Below, piece after piece: positions 1-10,008 of a DNA stretch of 64,000 nucleotides. The stretch's first letter is position 1, and every line of letters starts with the position of its first letter. The notes under the pieces are model-generated. The model was not told where the DNA came from and ran no database searches. It was given only the letters and a program-made list of their open reading frames with translations. The stretch is from contig JAVYIG010000889.1 in NCBI GenBank assembly GCA_035222895.1, positions 362,829 through 426,828 on the forward strand, written 5' to 3'. The stretch is from Strongylocentrotus droebachiensis (lineage: Eukaryota; Echinodermata; Echinoidea; Camarodonta; Strongylocentrotidae). The position numbers were made by a program, and so were the translations under genes.

Positions 1-190
1 AGTTCAGTATTATATAGGCTAGTTTAAATCAAATCGGTTCAACTGAAACCGCTCTAAAAACTTGTAGCTTGAAACTGACAGGTTTAGATAAAACACCATT
101 AAAACTCCGTCAATCACTTAACGACGAGATCACGACAAGATCTGTTAAGAACCAGAACAAAAAACTTCAATGACTTTCTCTCAAAATATT

Positions 191-198
<8 letters not shown>

Positions 199-245
<47 letters not shown>
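199..245. repeat. (TA)n microsatellite
   Basis: Almost pure TA dinucleotides lie in an intron about 100 bases before the first visible SLC22 exon. Confidence 0.95.
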
Positions 246-246
<1 letters not shown>

Positions 247-342
247 ATTTATATAGAAGAAGTAAATTGCTGCGCATTTTTTCATTATGCTCGTCAATGA
301 TACATTGTGACGACTGAAATCTTCTCTCTGTCACAAATACAG

Positions 343-477
343 GTTTGTAAATAGCGTCATCTACTACGGACTGTCGCTGAACACGGACAGTTTAGCAGGC
401 GATCCATATCTTAATTTCTTCATAAGTGGAGCTGTCGAGGTTCCCGCCTATTTCGTTGCAGCCGGTCTCATCAGATG
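343..477 (+). CDS. SLC22 exon (first visible)
   Basis: Starts after ACAG. The first base completes a codon from an exon outside the window. It encodes FVNSVIYYGLSLNTDSLAGD and the following helix, ending ...AAGLIR plus two bases before GTCAGT. Confidence 0.92.
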
Positions 478-3400
478 GTCAGTAGAGCTACGTTTTGTTC
501 TTACGAAATAACAAACGTTTACGGCAACTATGTGCACAATTATTATTTCTTATACAGTTCTTGCATAAAGTGAAAACTATTTGATATGACAAAATATAAT
601 GTAACTCTGCAAACATATAACCTATATTCTACAATTTGTATTAAACGATCAAGTTTCAGAAGATTTATTTTTCTCTCTCTCTCCAACTCGGTGAGCTCGG
701 TATACTCTGTTCATTATGATATCTTCTGTTTGGAGCCAGAATGGTGTTAAGTCCCATTATTTTACACAGACCTAACGCGCCTATATAGCTTTAGCGCCAA
801 AAACAAACGAAAATTAATATCTTGATATTGAACCATGTCCGATGAACTAATTCCTAGTCCTCATCACAATAGATAAATGAGGTAATTGACTGTCTTTTTT
901 AAATTCATGTGAAGCTCAACACAACATAAAACAGCCCATAGAGTCTTTAGATATTTTGTTGTTCTATACGACTATTCCGTCCTATCTATGCCATTCTCAT
1001 CTCTTCCTTTTCCCCTAATTTCACTCTCCGTCGCCCCTCTCCTAAATTCCTTTTATGTCTCTCGAATTCTGTCTGTCATGACAAATTTTCTGAACATGTT
1101 TTGAAAGACATCGTTGAGGTGCAATAAGTACAATCAATGGTCAACGCCCTCTATTTTGTATTCGTTACAGTGTTGGCAGACGGCTTCCACTATGTGCCTG
1201 TCATATTATCGGAGGTATAGCCTGCATAGCAACAGTATTCATTCCCGCCGAAACAGGTATTGATAGTAATGCGTATTATTACTCTAGATTCTCTAGATTT
1301 GTTTTTTCCTTTGCTATGTTGCTTTTATTGGATATCATAAATAACGTAATGGGACCAAAATGAAATATGAACAAAATTAATGGTCATAGTTGTACACCAG
1401 AAGAAGGTCTCCGAGCCCTTAAAAACCATCAAACAATGGAACTGTACGTTCAGTCATTCCGTTGTAAATTCATGTCATGTCATCTGAGAATGATGTACAG
1501 TCTACCTTTAATTTGTCGATCCACCTTCATTGTCCCTGATTGATTCGTCAATTGAAGCGGTAACGTAGTAATTTATATTGCGGTATTGATAGTAATGCGT
1601 ATTATTACTCTAGATTCTCTAGATTTGTTTTTTCCTTTGCTATGTTGCTTTTATTGGATATCATAAATAACGTAATGGGACCAAAATGAAATATGAACAA
1701 AATTAATGGTCATAGTTGTACACCAGAAGAAGGTCTCCGAGCCCTTAAAAACCATCAAACAATGGAACTGTACGTTCAGTCATTCCGTTGTAAATTCATG
1801 TCATGTCATCTGAGAATGATGTACAGTCTACCTTTAATTTGTCGATCCACCTTCATTGTCCCTGATTGATTCGTCAATTGAAGCGGTAACGTAGTAATTT
1901 ATATTGCAGTATTTTACATTGTACACGGTGTCGTAAGGCAACCAACAAAAGAAATCTATAAATGGGCAAAATCCAATGGGATGAAATCAATACAGTCTGA
2001 TATGAAACACCTCATACAAACCCGGTAATAACATAAATCGGCTAGATAAATGTATTGCTCCTAATATAACATTGTTATGGTTATCAACTTCTTCTTCATT
2101 TTTTATTCACCACAGAGGGCGGTACAGATCTATCACCTGTCATCGTTACCGTAGCAATGGCAGGCAAATTTTGTATATCGGCGTCATACGCTATCGTATT
2201 TCTCTACGCGTCAGAACTCTTTCCTACAGTAATCAGGTAATAAATAAAGGTACAGTCACACCTGCTTTAGTGACCACCTGTCTACAAAGACCACCTGTCT
2301 ACAAAGGCCACATTTATTGTTTCCCTTGAAAATGGTTTCTCATTGAATCATGTACTTAAAAGGAACCTGTCTATACAAAGACCACCTGTCTACAAAGGCC
2401 ACTTTTTGTGTTTCCCTTGGGCGGTCGCTATAGACAGGTTTGACTGTAAAAGGTAACGTCGTTATAAATTAAAGTGGTGGACTCACGATAATTCTTGCAG
2501 GGGGAGCATAAAATTGTGTTTACATAAAATAATATTCGTCTGTATTTTTGTTTTCTTTTTTCTTTTTCTTTTTTCTTTTCTTTTTCTTCCCAGGAATATC
2601 AGAAATACATTATTGAAAGTCCAATAAAATTGTGACAAGCAAAACAACAAACAAACAAAAAGGAGAAAGAAACGAAAAGAAAATGAAAGAAAGAAAGAAA
2701 TGGGAAAATAAATTATAACATTTGAAAATTTCTCCCTTTTCCCTCTTTTTTTTTTAACCCGGGAGGGGGGGGCGAGGCATGTTCCCCCGTTGCCCCATCC
2801 CCGGAACCGCCACTAAAAGTAGCATGCCCCCAATTGATTCCATGCTGGTCACAGAGCATGAACAAGACATCGATTGAAACAATATCCATCAAAAGTCACC
2901 TTACCCGTGTAAAGATGAAGAAGATGATAAACTTTAATCCCATTAATGAAAGGAATACGGTATGCGTGTTTACTGAACCTTGCTAATTAGGTAGATGACT
3001 TCTATTTTCTCTCACCCATTTTAATGAGTCTCGTGAATATGAATGGATATAATACATGCACCCATTGGTCCAAATTCTCGAAAACTGCCTAATTGCTAGA
3101 TTGGTCCATCGATTTCTGGAGTGCGGAAGTTCGACCTCTTTACCCTTTACAAATCACTATAATTTTGCAACTGAATTAAAAGTACAACATCTTTATGTCT
3201 TGACGAAATCAATCCTTCTTTAATTATCAATATTTTTCAATATAAATAATTTATTCAGAACTTTGGGGTTGAGACTTGGCCTTCCTTGAATCAATGACGT
3301 TAGTTTATCCTCTCCCCACCCTTTCCCAATTTCTCTGTCTCTTGTACCCCTCCCTATCATTATTTTGTACATCATACCAATTTTTTTTTATTAGGAACCT

Positions 3401-5082
3401 TGGACTGGGTGTGTCGTCGTTTTCTTCCAGAGTTGGTGGTATAGTTGCTCCTTTCTTGCTTGCGCTCGTGAGTCATGTTCTTATTCAATTACGGTTTAAA
3501 GCCCCACTGCACTACTTGTAGCTACTTGCGCCCTCTATATAGCAAACAATGCCTAATCGGTGCCTGTTTGTCCCCCATGATCCTCTAATTATTATGTTAA
3601 TTGAGATCTGATTTGATGAGATAACCACCTGTCAGTGATCTTTCAGGGAGGTCTAATCCTCCTGGCCAAACTAGTGCAGACTGGCTTTAACAGTTCTTAT
3701 TTCATGAAAGTATACCAAATGTAAATCTATTTACATGGGATATTTTGGAGAAACTCTGCCTCTATGGTCGACCAGTGATTAAATGAACACATACCACAGA
3801 GGTGGAATCAGGAATATATGACACGTGGGACATGGAATTCGGAAAATTATCTGATAAGCAAAAGAAAAAAGAAATTACAAAAGTGTTCAGGTGTTTCTGT
3901 TTTAAGGGGCACATTTTTATATTTTGTGTGTATGACACCGACTTTTTTAAGGAGACATAGCCGTCAAGGGTCATTTTCTGCAATGGATGTCGTCACTTTG
4001 ATATAAAAATGAGAATCTGCTGATGGTTTTTATATTAAGATTGTTTACAATTAAAATAATGTACCATTCCTCTTGCGGGTCATGATGTTGTTTTTTGATA
4101 TTTAGACATCAAATGGTTGTGCTCTTTAGGAACCCTCTTTGATTTAGCTTAAAGGGATAGTCCACCCCAGGATTTTCTTTAGCTGACGATATAGACCTAA
4201 TAATACCATGAAGAATGATACAAGTCTCATTAAAATCCATGATCACATAACGAAGATATATCGACTTTTTTATCGAAAATCAGCCGCCCCCCAAATGCAA
4301 ATGCGTTACATGGGCATGAAACGATCGCCAAAAAATAACCGATAGTATCGAAATTGTGACGTATGTTGCGAGCTGCCTTCTTATTTCGCAGACATTCACT
4401 TTCGCTTTCATTCATGATTCGTCGTGTCAGTGCGATAACAGTGTACCGCGAGCGAAAGTGAATGTCTGCGAAATAAGAAGGCAGCTCGCAACATACGTCA
4501 CAATGCGATCGTTTCATGCCCATGTAACGCATTTGCATTTGGGGGGCGGCTGATTTTCGATAAAAAAGTCGATATATCTTCGTTATGTGATCATGGATTT
4601 TAATGAGACTTGTATCATTCTTCATGGTATTATTAGGTCTATATCGTCAGCTAAAAAAAATCCTGGGGTGGACTATCCCTTTAAAGATACCAAATGACGA
4701 GAGAAGAACAAAACAAACACTAATAAATAAGTTTGTCCGTGGGATTTCTAAATTATGGATAGCGTATACGACCATTCATTTTTATTATGAAATGGTTGTT
4801 TGATGTTTTTCTTGACAAATATTAAGTATACCTCTTTCCTTTCTTTTCCCCGTTGAATCGCAGGATGTTTACCAGGTCTGGCTACCAATGACTATTTTTG
4901 GTACCCTGTCGATCCTGGCGGGTTTCAGCGTATTACCCCTCCCTGAAACTCTGGGTCGCACCCAGCCCCAGACCATACAGGATGCCGAAAATCTTCACCG
5001 CAGAACGTGGTCAAAGCTTGCCAGTGATAAGCTACCATTCTCAGGCCACATTAATTTGGAAGATAACGACACTAAATTATGA
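343..5082 (+). CDS. SLC22-type organic ion transporter, C-terminal part (5 exons)
   Basis: This is a multi-pass plasma-membrane solute carrier of the major facilitator superfamily, SLC22 (organic cation/anion/carnitine) group. Five exons join in one frame: 343-477, 1171-1256, 2116-2236, 3395-3467 and 4864-5082 (stop TGA). They give about 210 residues, covering roughly transmembrane segments 7-12 and the cytoplasmic tail. Family signatures read directly include LNTDSLAGDPYLNFFISGAV, the VGRR loop, AGKFCISASYAIVFLYASEL followed by FPTVIR, and the tail LPETLGRTQPQTIQDAE. All junctions are GT-AG and phases match. The 5' exons must lie left of the window, so substrate specificity cannot be judged. 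No stop or frameshift is seen, so the gene looks intact here. Introns hold a 326-bp tandem duplication, a TA-flanked MITE and a Kolobok-like MITE. Confidence 0.93.
1171..1256 (+). CDS. SLC22 exon with VGRR loop
   Basis: The acceptor is TTACAG and the donor is G|GTATTG. It encodes CVGRRLPLCACHIIGGIACI and ATVFIPAET. The VGRR-type charged loop between helices is typical of SLC22 proteins. The donor sits exactly at the start of a tandemly duplicated 326-bp intron segment. Confidence 0.9.
1257..1908. repeat. 326-bp direct tandem duplication in SLC22 intron
   Basis: Bases 1257-1582 and 1583-1908 read as the same sequence at an offset of 326 and look identical. The duplicated unit starts exactly at the 5' splice site of exon 1171-1256, so a second GTATTG donor-like sequence sits at 1583. 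The apparent identity points to a recent event or an assembly artefact. Confidence 0.92.
2116..2236 (+). CDS. SLC22 exon with ELFPTVIR motif
   Basis: The acceptor is CACAG and the donor AG|GTAATA. It encodes the helix AGKFCISASYAIVFLYASEL followed by FPTVIR, among the most conserved stretches of the SLC22 family. A TA-flanked MITE begins only 14 bases after the donor. Confidence 0.94.
2251..2448. mobile_element. TA-flanked MITE with TACAGTCA termini (copy 1)
   Basis: The left end TACAGTCACACCTG and right end CAGGTTTGACTGTA are imperfect inverted repeats. Inside, a short module CACCTGTCTACAAAG is repeated. A related copy lies at about 39411-39583. The TA target and short TIRs fit a Tc1/mariner-type non-autonomous element; no ORF is present. 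Confidence 0.7.
3395..3467 (+). CDS. SLC22 exon
   Basis: The acceptor is TTATTAG after a T-rich tract and the donor is GTGAGT. It encodes RNLGLGVSSFSSRVGG and IVAPFLLAL, matching the helix that follows FPTVIR in SLC22 transporters. Confidence 0.93.
4149..4684. mobile_element. Kolobok-like foldback MITE, TTAA-flanked
   Basis: A large inverted repeat, bounded by TTAA at 4149-4152 and 4681-4684, starts AGGGATAGTCCACCCC and ends with its complement. The arms are over 200 bases each and run nearly to the centre at about 4430. TTAA duplication with an AGGG terminus is characteristic of Kolobok-superfamily elements. It lies in the last SLC22 intron and encodes nothing. Confidence 0.82.
4864..5082 (+). 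CDS. SLC22 terminal coding exon
   Basis: The acceptor is CGCAG. It encodes the last helix (VYQVWLPMTIFGTLSILAG), the family tail motif LPETLGRTQPQTIQDAE, and about 35 further residues to TGA. No AATAAA is obvious in the following 300 bases, so the 3' end of the mRNA is not placed. Confidence 0.93.
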   Translation, partial: DVYQVWLPMTIFGTLSILAGFSVLPLPETLGRTQPQTIQDAENLHRRTWSKLASDKLPFSGHINLEDNDTKL

Positions 5083-5287
5083 TTTTTAACACCAAATGTA
5101 AGATAAAACGAGTATCTTCATTGAATTAATGTGAAAGAGAAAGGATCCTTCGGAAATCTTTGTAATGATCGAGGCAACCGAATATCCAAATTGGTTTATG
5201 ATATGCCTTTACCACTTTTGATCGTTATATGCGTTATCATTAGATTTTGTATTGATCTATCATTGTTTCTCTTTTCATGAGGAAAGA

Positions 5288-5327
<40 letters not shown>

Positions 5328-5615
5328 GTGATAGAGAGAGGGAGAGAGGTATAAAGAAAGAGAGATGGATGGAAGGGGGAAAGGGTAGTAAGGCTTACGC
5401 ATGTATTTGACGTCTTTTGACTGCCTTTCCCAGACCATGATTTAAATCTGACCTCTTCTGAACTGTGATTCATGAGCCCATAGATACAAGACGCCACTCG
5501 ACTGACGCACGCATGCGTCATGCAGTGACGGTGGTGGTCTTTGACGGGCCATATTAGCGTTACAACCTTTTAACAGAATGCAAATTGAACAGTGCAAACA
5601 TCATATTGAATTACC
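5083..5615. other. Intergenic stretch with (GA)n microsatellite
   Basis: This is sequence downstream of the SLC22 stop. The only structure I see is a GA/GAGAGG-rich microsatellite at about 5287-5370. Open frames here are low-complexity Ser/Leu runs. I see no gene. Confidence 0.6.
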
Positions 5616-5715
5616 GGTATATGCAGGGGCGTCGCCAAAGGGGGGGGGGGGGGTGTGGGGGGGTGCGACACCCCCCCACCTGTCAGGATATTGTCGGTAA
5701 AATTGCGCTGCCGTC

Positions 5716-5949
5716 GGGAAAAAGAGAAAGGGGGGAGGGAAAAAAAGAGAGGGAAAAAAAGAGAGGGAAAAAAAGAGAGGGAAAAAAAGAGAGGGAAAAA
5801 AGAGAGGGAAAGGGAAAGAAAAGAAAAAAAAGAAAAGGAAAAGAAAAGAAAGAAAAGAGAAGAAAGAAAGAGAAAAAAGAAAAAGAGGGAGGAGAGGAAA
5901 GAAAGGAAAAGAAAGAAAAGAAAGAAAAGGAAAAAAGAAGAAAAAAGAG
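5716..5949. repeat. Uninterrupted 234-nt purine tract
   Basis: Every base from 5716 to 5949 is A or G. The left part is a tandem GAGAGGGAAAAAAA-type repeat. The corresponding tract in the second hAT copy is only 85 nt (10096-10180). Such tracts can form triplex DNA. The long Lys/Glu/Arg and Phe/Ser/Leu frames across it are artefacts of composition. Confidence 0.95.
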
Positions 5950-6375
5950 TGAAAGGGAAACAAAAGAAACGGGGGATGAAAGAGAGGAGAGAGAGGGGAG
6001 GTAGGAGTCTGAGAGAGGAGGAGTGGGAGTAAAAGAGAGAAGGGGGTTGTTGGGTGGAGTCGTCTCGTCGAGGGAGCAAGAAAGACACGGGTAAATATGT
6101 TGCTGTGTCGGGTCAGCTGTGTCGGTATTCTTGCTCGATCCTCGTGTACTATATATCAATGCAGAAGTTTGAAGTCGGTGAGATGTATATTGTCGGTCGG
6201 CCGACAAGTTTTTTTTCCCTACGAACTGTGACTTCTTATCCGCTGTGACGACTTCGAGAGTGACTACAACTACAATACTTGTATTTTCTCGAAGTTTCAC
6301 TTGCCTATAATATCAGCTAAAGTAATCAGAGGTTTAAAATTTTCGGGGAAACTAAATTCAAACAAGGTTTAAGAG

Positions 6376-7451
6376 TCAACAACGGTACGACGAATCGTCT
6401 TCCTTTATTGTGATGAAACGCCAAAAATTCCGCGCTTTGCGCGGAAGGGGAAACTTCATTTAGACGAGTCGAGAACGGTACAGCGAATCGTCTTCTTTCT
6501 CTAATAATTTCAGGAAACGTCAAAGCTTCCGCGCAACGCGCGAGAGGGGAAACTAAATTCACACAAAATTAATAGGGCTTATTTAGAGTCGAAAACGGTA
6601 CAACGAATCGTGTTTTTCTCTGATAATTTGAGGAAACGTCAAAGCTTTTGCGCTTCGCGCGAGAGGGGGAAACTGAATTCAGATGAATAGGGCTTAATAA
6701 GATTCGAAAACGGTACGAGGAATCGTCTTCCTTTCTCTATATTGTGATGAAACGCCAAAAATACCGCGCTTCGCGCGGAAGGGGAAAACTTCATTTAGAC
6801 GAGTCGAGAACGGTACGACGAATCGTCTTCTTTCTCTAATAATTTTAAGGAAACGTCAAAGCTTCCGCGCTTCGCGCGAGAGGGGGAAACTGAATTCACA
6901 CAAAATTAATAGGGCTTATTTAGAGTCGAGAACGGTACAACGAATCGTGTTCATTCTCTAATAATATGAGGAAACGTCAAAGTTTTTTTGGGGAAACTGA
7001 ATTCAGATGAATAGGGCTTATTAAGAGTCGAGAACGGTACGATCAATCGTCTTCTTTCTTTAATAATTTAATGAAACGTCAAAAGTTCCGCGCTTCGCGC
7101 GGGAGGGGGAAGCTTCATTCAGATAAGGATTAAGAGTCGAGAACAGTACACCGAATCGTCTGCTTTTTCTCATTATTTAATGAAACGTCAAAGCTTGCGC
7201 GCTTTGCGCGGGAAGGGGGGGCGGGGGACTGAATTCAGAAAAGGATAAACAGTCGAGAACGGTACAGCAAATCGTCTTCTTTTTCATAATAATTTAATGA
7301 AACGTCAAAGCTTTCGCGCTTCGCGCGGGTGGGGGGGGGGGGGGGGGAACTTTATACAGCCAAGGATTACCAGTCGAAAACGGTACAATTAATCGTCTTC
7401 TTTTCCTAATAATTTAAGGAAACGTCTAAGCTTCCGCGCTTTGCGCGGGAG
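6376..7451. repeat. ~110-bp tandem array with CGCG palindromes (10 units)
   Basis: The repeated modules in each unit are GTCGAGAACGGTAC, AATCGTCTTCTTT, GAAACGTCAAAGCTT and a GC-rich palindrome such as CCGCGCTTCGCGCG followed by GGGGGAAACT. About ten degenerate units are spaced 95-125 bp apart. The array lies entirely inside the hAT-like element and recurs in its downstream copy. Confidence 0.9.
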
Positions 7452-7805
7452 GCCCATCATCCACACCCCACTAATGAGCGCGCTTTTATGTGATTCTTTT
7501 GCTCACTACCGCCCCTCCCTTAAATATAAAATATATAGCTATGATGCTGACTAAATTGAAGAAATAATTCGTATATTTATGTCGTCGAGGAAAATGACCA
7601 TTTTGAGCATATGCAAGTACTATAGATAGTCCATAGGAAAAACAATTTAGCCTTCGGCCCCAGGTTTATAGGGTTGAAATTGTAGATATTGGACATTTAA
7701 TTTTGTCGGTAATTGGTAGCTAGTTTTGTCGGTAATTATTGGCCTCTACACCCCCCCCCCCCCCCCCCCCCCCCCCCCACTGAAAAAGGTCTAGCGACGC
7801 CCCTG

Positions 7806-9765
7806 GGTATATGGCCAATCTCCTTCACAGGCCCGATTGTCGCAGGTAGTGACGCAATCGAAATGACGCCCAGGCACGTAGCCACGGGGGTGGGGCGACA
7901 CAGAGGGGGGGGGGGGGGGGCACGTGCCCCCCCCCCCCCCCCAAAAAAAAAAAAAAAATGCTGGTTGGAATCACTATGTAGTTTTTCTCACTTTTCCTAA
8001 TTATATGACATTAGATGTCCCCCGAGAGATCGAGAGACATATTAGTGACATTGTGCACTGAATGAACACGACCACCTCCGGTAATAATGATTCAACTGAC
8101 TACATGATCTAGTTTATCCAATATACTTAACTACATCTACTCTACAACAATTTCTAATGTTTAAATGATCACCTAATTAATTAATGCACGCACACCGCTG
8201 GAAACTCTTTGCATCATGACTGTTCCCGCATTGTAGTGCTTGCTTTGGAAAACAGGACAAAAGATGAAAATGGTGTGACGTCTGTGACATAAATATCATA
8301 AATGATCGTCATGATCTATGGGGATTGAGAAGAAGACATGATTACATTTAATCACAAACTGTTTTGCAATCCCCAGATCACCATGTCAACGAATACATAG
8401 ATTATATATAAAAGGCAATTATTTACTCTCAAATCCATTTCAGTGGACAGTATGATCGATTGTACACACGCATCGACGAAAATAATAATGATACCGATAT
8501 TTAATATTGGATATCTTTATAACGCACATATCCACCACGCAATATGCTTAAGGCATTTCAATATTACCCCGGCTCTGTTTAGCTACCGATATCGGTGCTC
8601 GCAGCAATTAAGGACTTCCTTCTTACAATTTAACACCTGGGTGGAGAGTGGCAAATGTAGATAAATGTCTTGCAAAAGGACATTTAGTGCCGTGGCGGGA
8701 CTCGAACCGCAAACCATGTGATCCACAATCAGACGACGAACCCATTATATCACTACACCTTTACAGTTGATGGTTCAGAATTTGTTAACGGTAACAAGTT
8801 GTTTATAAAAAAAATCATTTGCTGTCTACGCGAGAAAAAAATTGAAAATGAGGATACATTATCTCGCCGTCTATCATTTTACCCTTAAAGGGTTTAAATT
8901 TGTGACGTGTTGCTTGATTGTGTTGCGAATTATGTTTTTGGCCCCGTTTCATAACACTCTTGTTTCCAAACAAAATGTTCAATATCTTAAATACAGCGTA
9001 TTTTACCGACATTGCTACCACTGCTTTAATGTGTTCTCAATTACGCCATCTTTCGGTGAAGGCGTACAAAGAGAGATTTTCCGGTTCCTGTATTATCACG
9101 CTAAAGTCATCAGTTTGTGATGCATTGTGGGACATGGCTGTCGACACATCGGTACACTGTGAACAATAGATGGGAGTTTACGTAAATCTGAAGTAGTGTC
9201 AGTAGAATACACTGCCTTTAAAGATAACCAATTCCGTGCATTTTTTTGTTACATATTAAATAGAGTTTTAGCGCTCTCTAGTGATAACAATTCCTGTTGA
9301 CAAAAGCACTCAAATGAGATGTCTTTTACGGGAGAGTAGCTGTAACGACAGAAGATAATACAAACTTTAATTTATAGTTACAATTAAAGCTATTTGAAAA
9401 GGTGATAATTATCACTTTTGACGTAAAGTGTGTGTTAAAAATTATTCATTGTACTTTTTAATCTGACCTCGTGCGCATTTTATGAACTATGGACTTTTTA
9501 AGGATAGATTTAGTATTTATGAACTTCTTTATCAAACATCAATTTATATAATCCTTGCCATGTTGGACGTTTATCCTATGTTATTGAAAATGTAGAGAGC
9601 GTATCTTTCAAAATAATCATGTAGGCATTATTTTTCTTTGTTATCATTAAACGATATTTTTAAAGAACTTTTCATCTTCTTTGTCTTGATTTCCATGTTA
9701 ACTATCTAAAGAGTAATTTGATGGTTACCATTAAATTCTTTGTTAATTTACTTATTCATTCATTT
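7806..9765. repeat. Tandemly duplicated block, copy 1 (non-transposon part)
   Basis: About 2 kb following the first hAT-like copy is repeated nearly identically at 12360-14345. It contains a G16-CACGTG-C16 palindrome (7905-7942) and a tRNA-like SINE head at about 8640-8760. I see no conserved protein in it. Short open frames are shared between copies only because the DNA is. Confidence 0.88.
8636..8761 (-). mobile_element. tRNA-derived SINE head fragment
   Basis: On the minus strand a tRNA-like region carries a perfect B box, GGTTCGAGTCC, followed by CACTAAATGTCCTTTTGCAAG and TTTGCCACTCTCCACCCAGG. The same body is in the fuller SINE at 16442-16709. The 3' body (AGCGCTATATAAGAAGCC type) is missing here. 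Confidence 0.65.
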
Positions 9766-10008
9766 GGTTGTTTATTTTTTCATATATTTATTTATTCATT
9801 TATCTATTTATTCTATTTCATTTGTGTTGAATAGAAAAGCAGCTTTGAATGACATCATACAGAAACTAACTACAGTTATGTTATGAACCTCATACATATT
9901 CATGTATGCTAATTTGCGCATGAGCAGAATACTCATACGCGCTGGTGAAGAGTTGATACTAGGGACTTTTAGATTTGCACGCCGACATAGTGGACTGCTA
10001 CGTGTGAC
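9766..10008. other. Unique spacer between the two tandem blocks
   Basis: About 240 bases are not repeated after block 2. The spacer ends CGTGTGAC immediately before the second hAT-like element, which is not the GGTATATG found at that element's right end. No gene is seen. Confidence 0.6.

Larger units (their letters stand above)
5624..7805. mobile_element. hAT-like non-autonomous element, copy 1 (8-bp TSD)
   Basis: The ends are CAGGGGCGTCGCCA and TAGCGACGCCCCTG, short inverted repeats of the hAT type (CAGGG). The element is flanked by a perfect 8-bp duplication GGTATATG at 5616-5623 and 7806-7813, as expected of hAT transposition. The interior holds a 234-nt pure-purine tract and an array of about ten units of roughly 110 bp. 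No transposase-like ORF is visible, so it is non-autonomous. Confidence 0.85.

Noticed and set aside
5570..6300. Long open frames of Lys/Glu/Arg or Phe/Ser/Leu on both strands
   Set aside because: They lie over the 234-nt purine tract and hAT-like repeat; composition alone explains them.
6376..7451. CRISPR-like array of regularly spaced palindromic repeats
   Set aside because: The whole unit repeats, including the 'spacer', spacing varies, and the sequence is an animal transposon; no unique spacers.
8636..8761. Genuine tRNA gene on the minus strand
   Set aside because: Only a B box and partial fold are present, joined to a SINE body shared with other copies.
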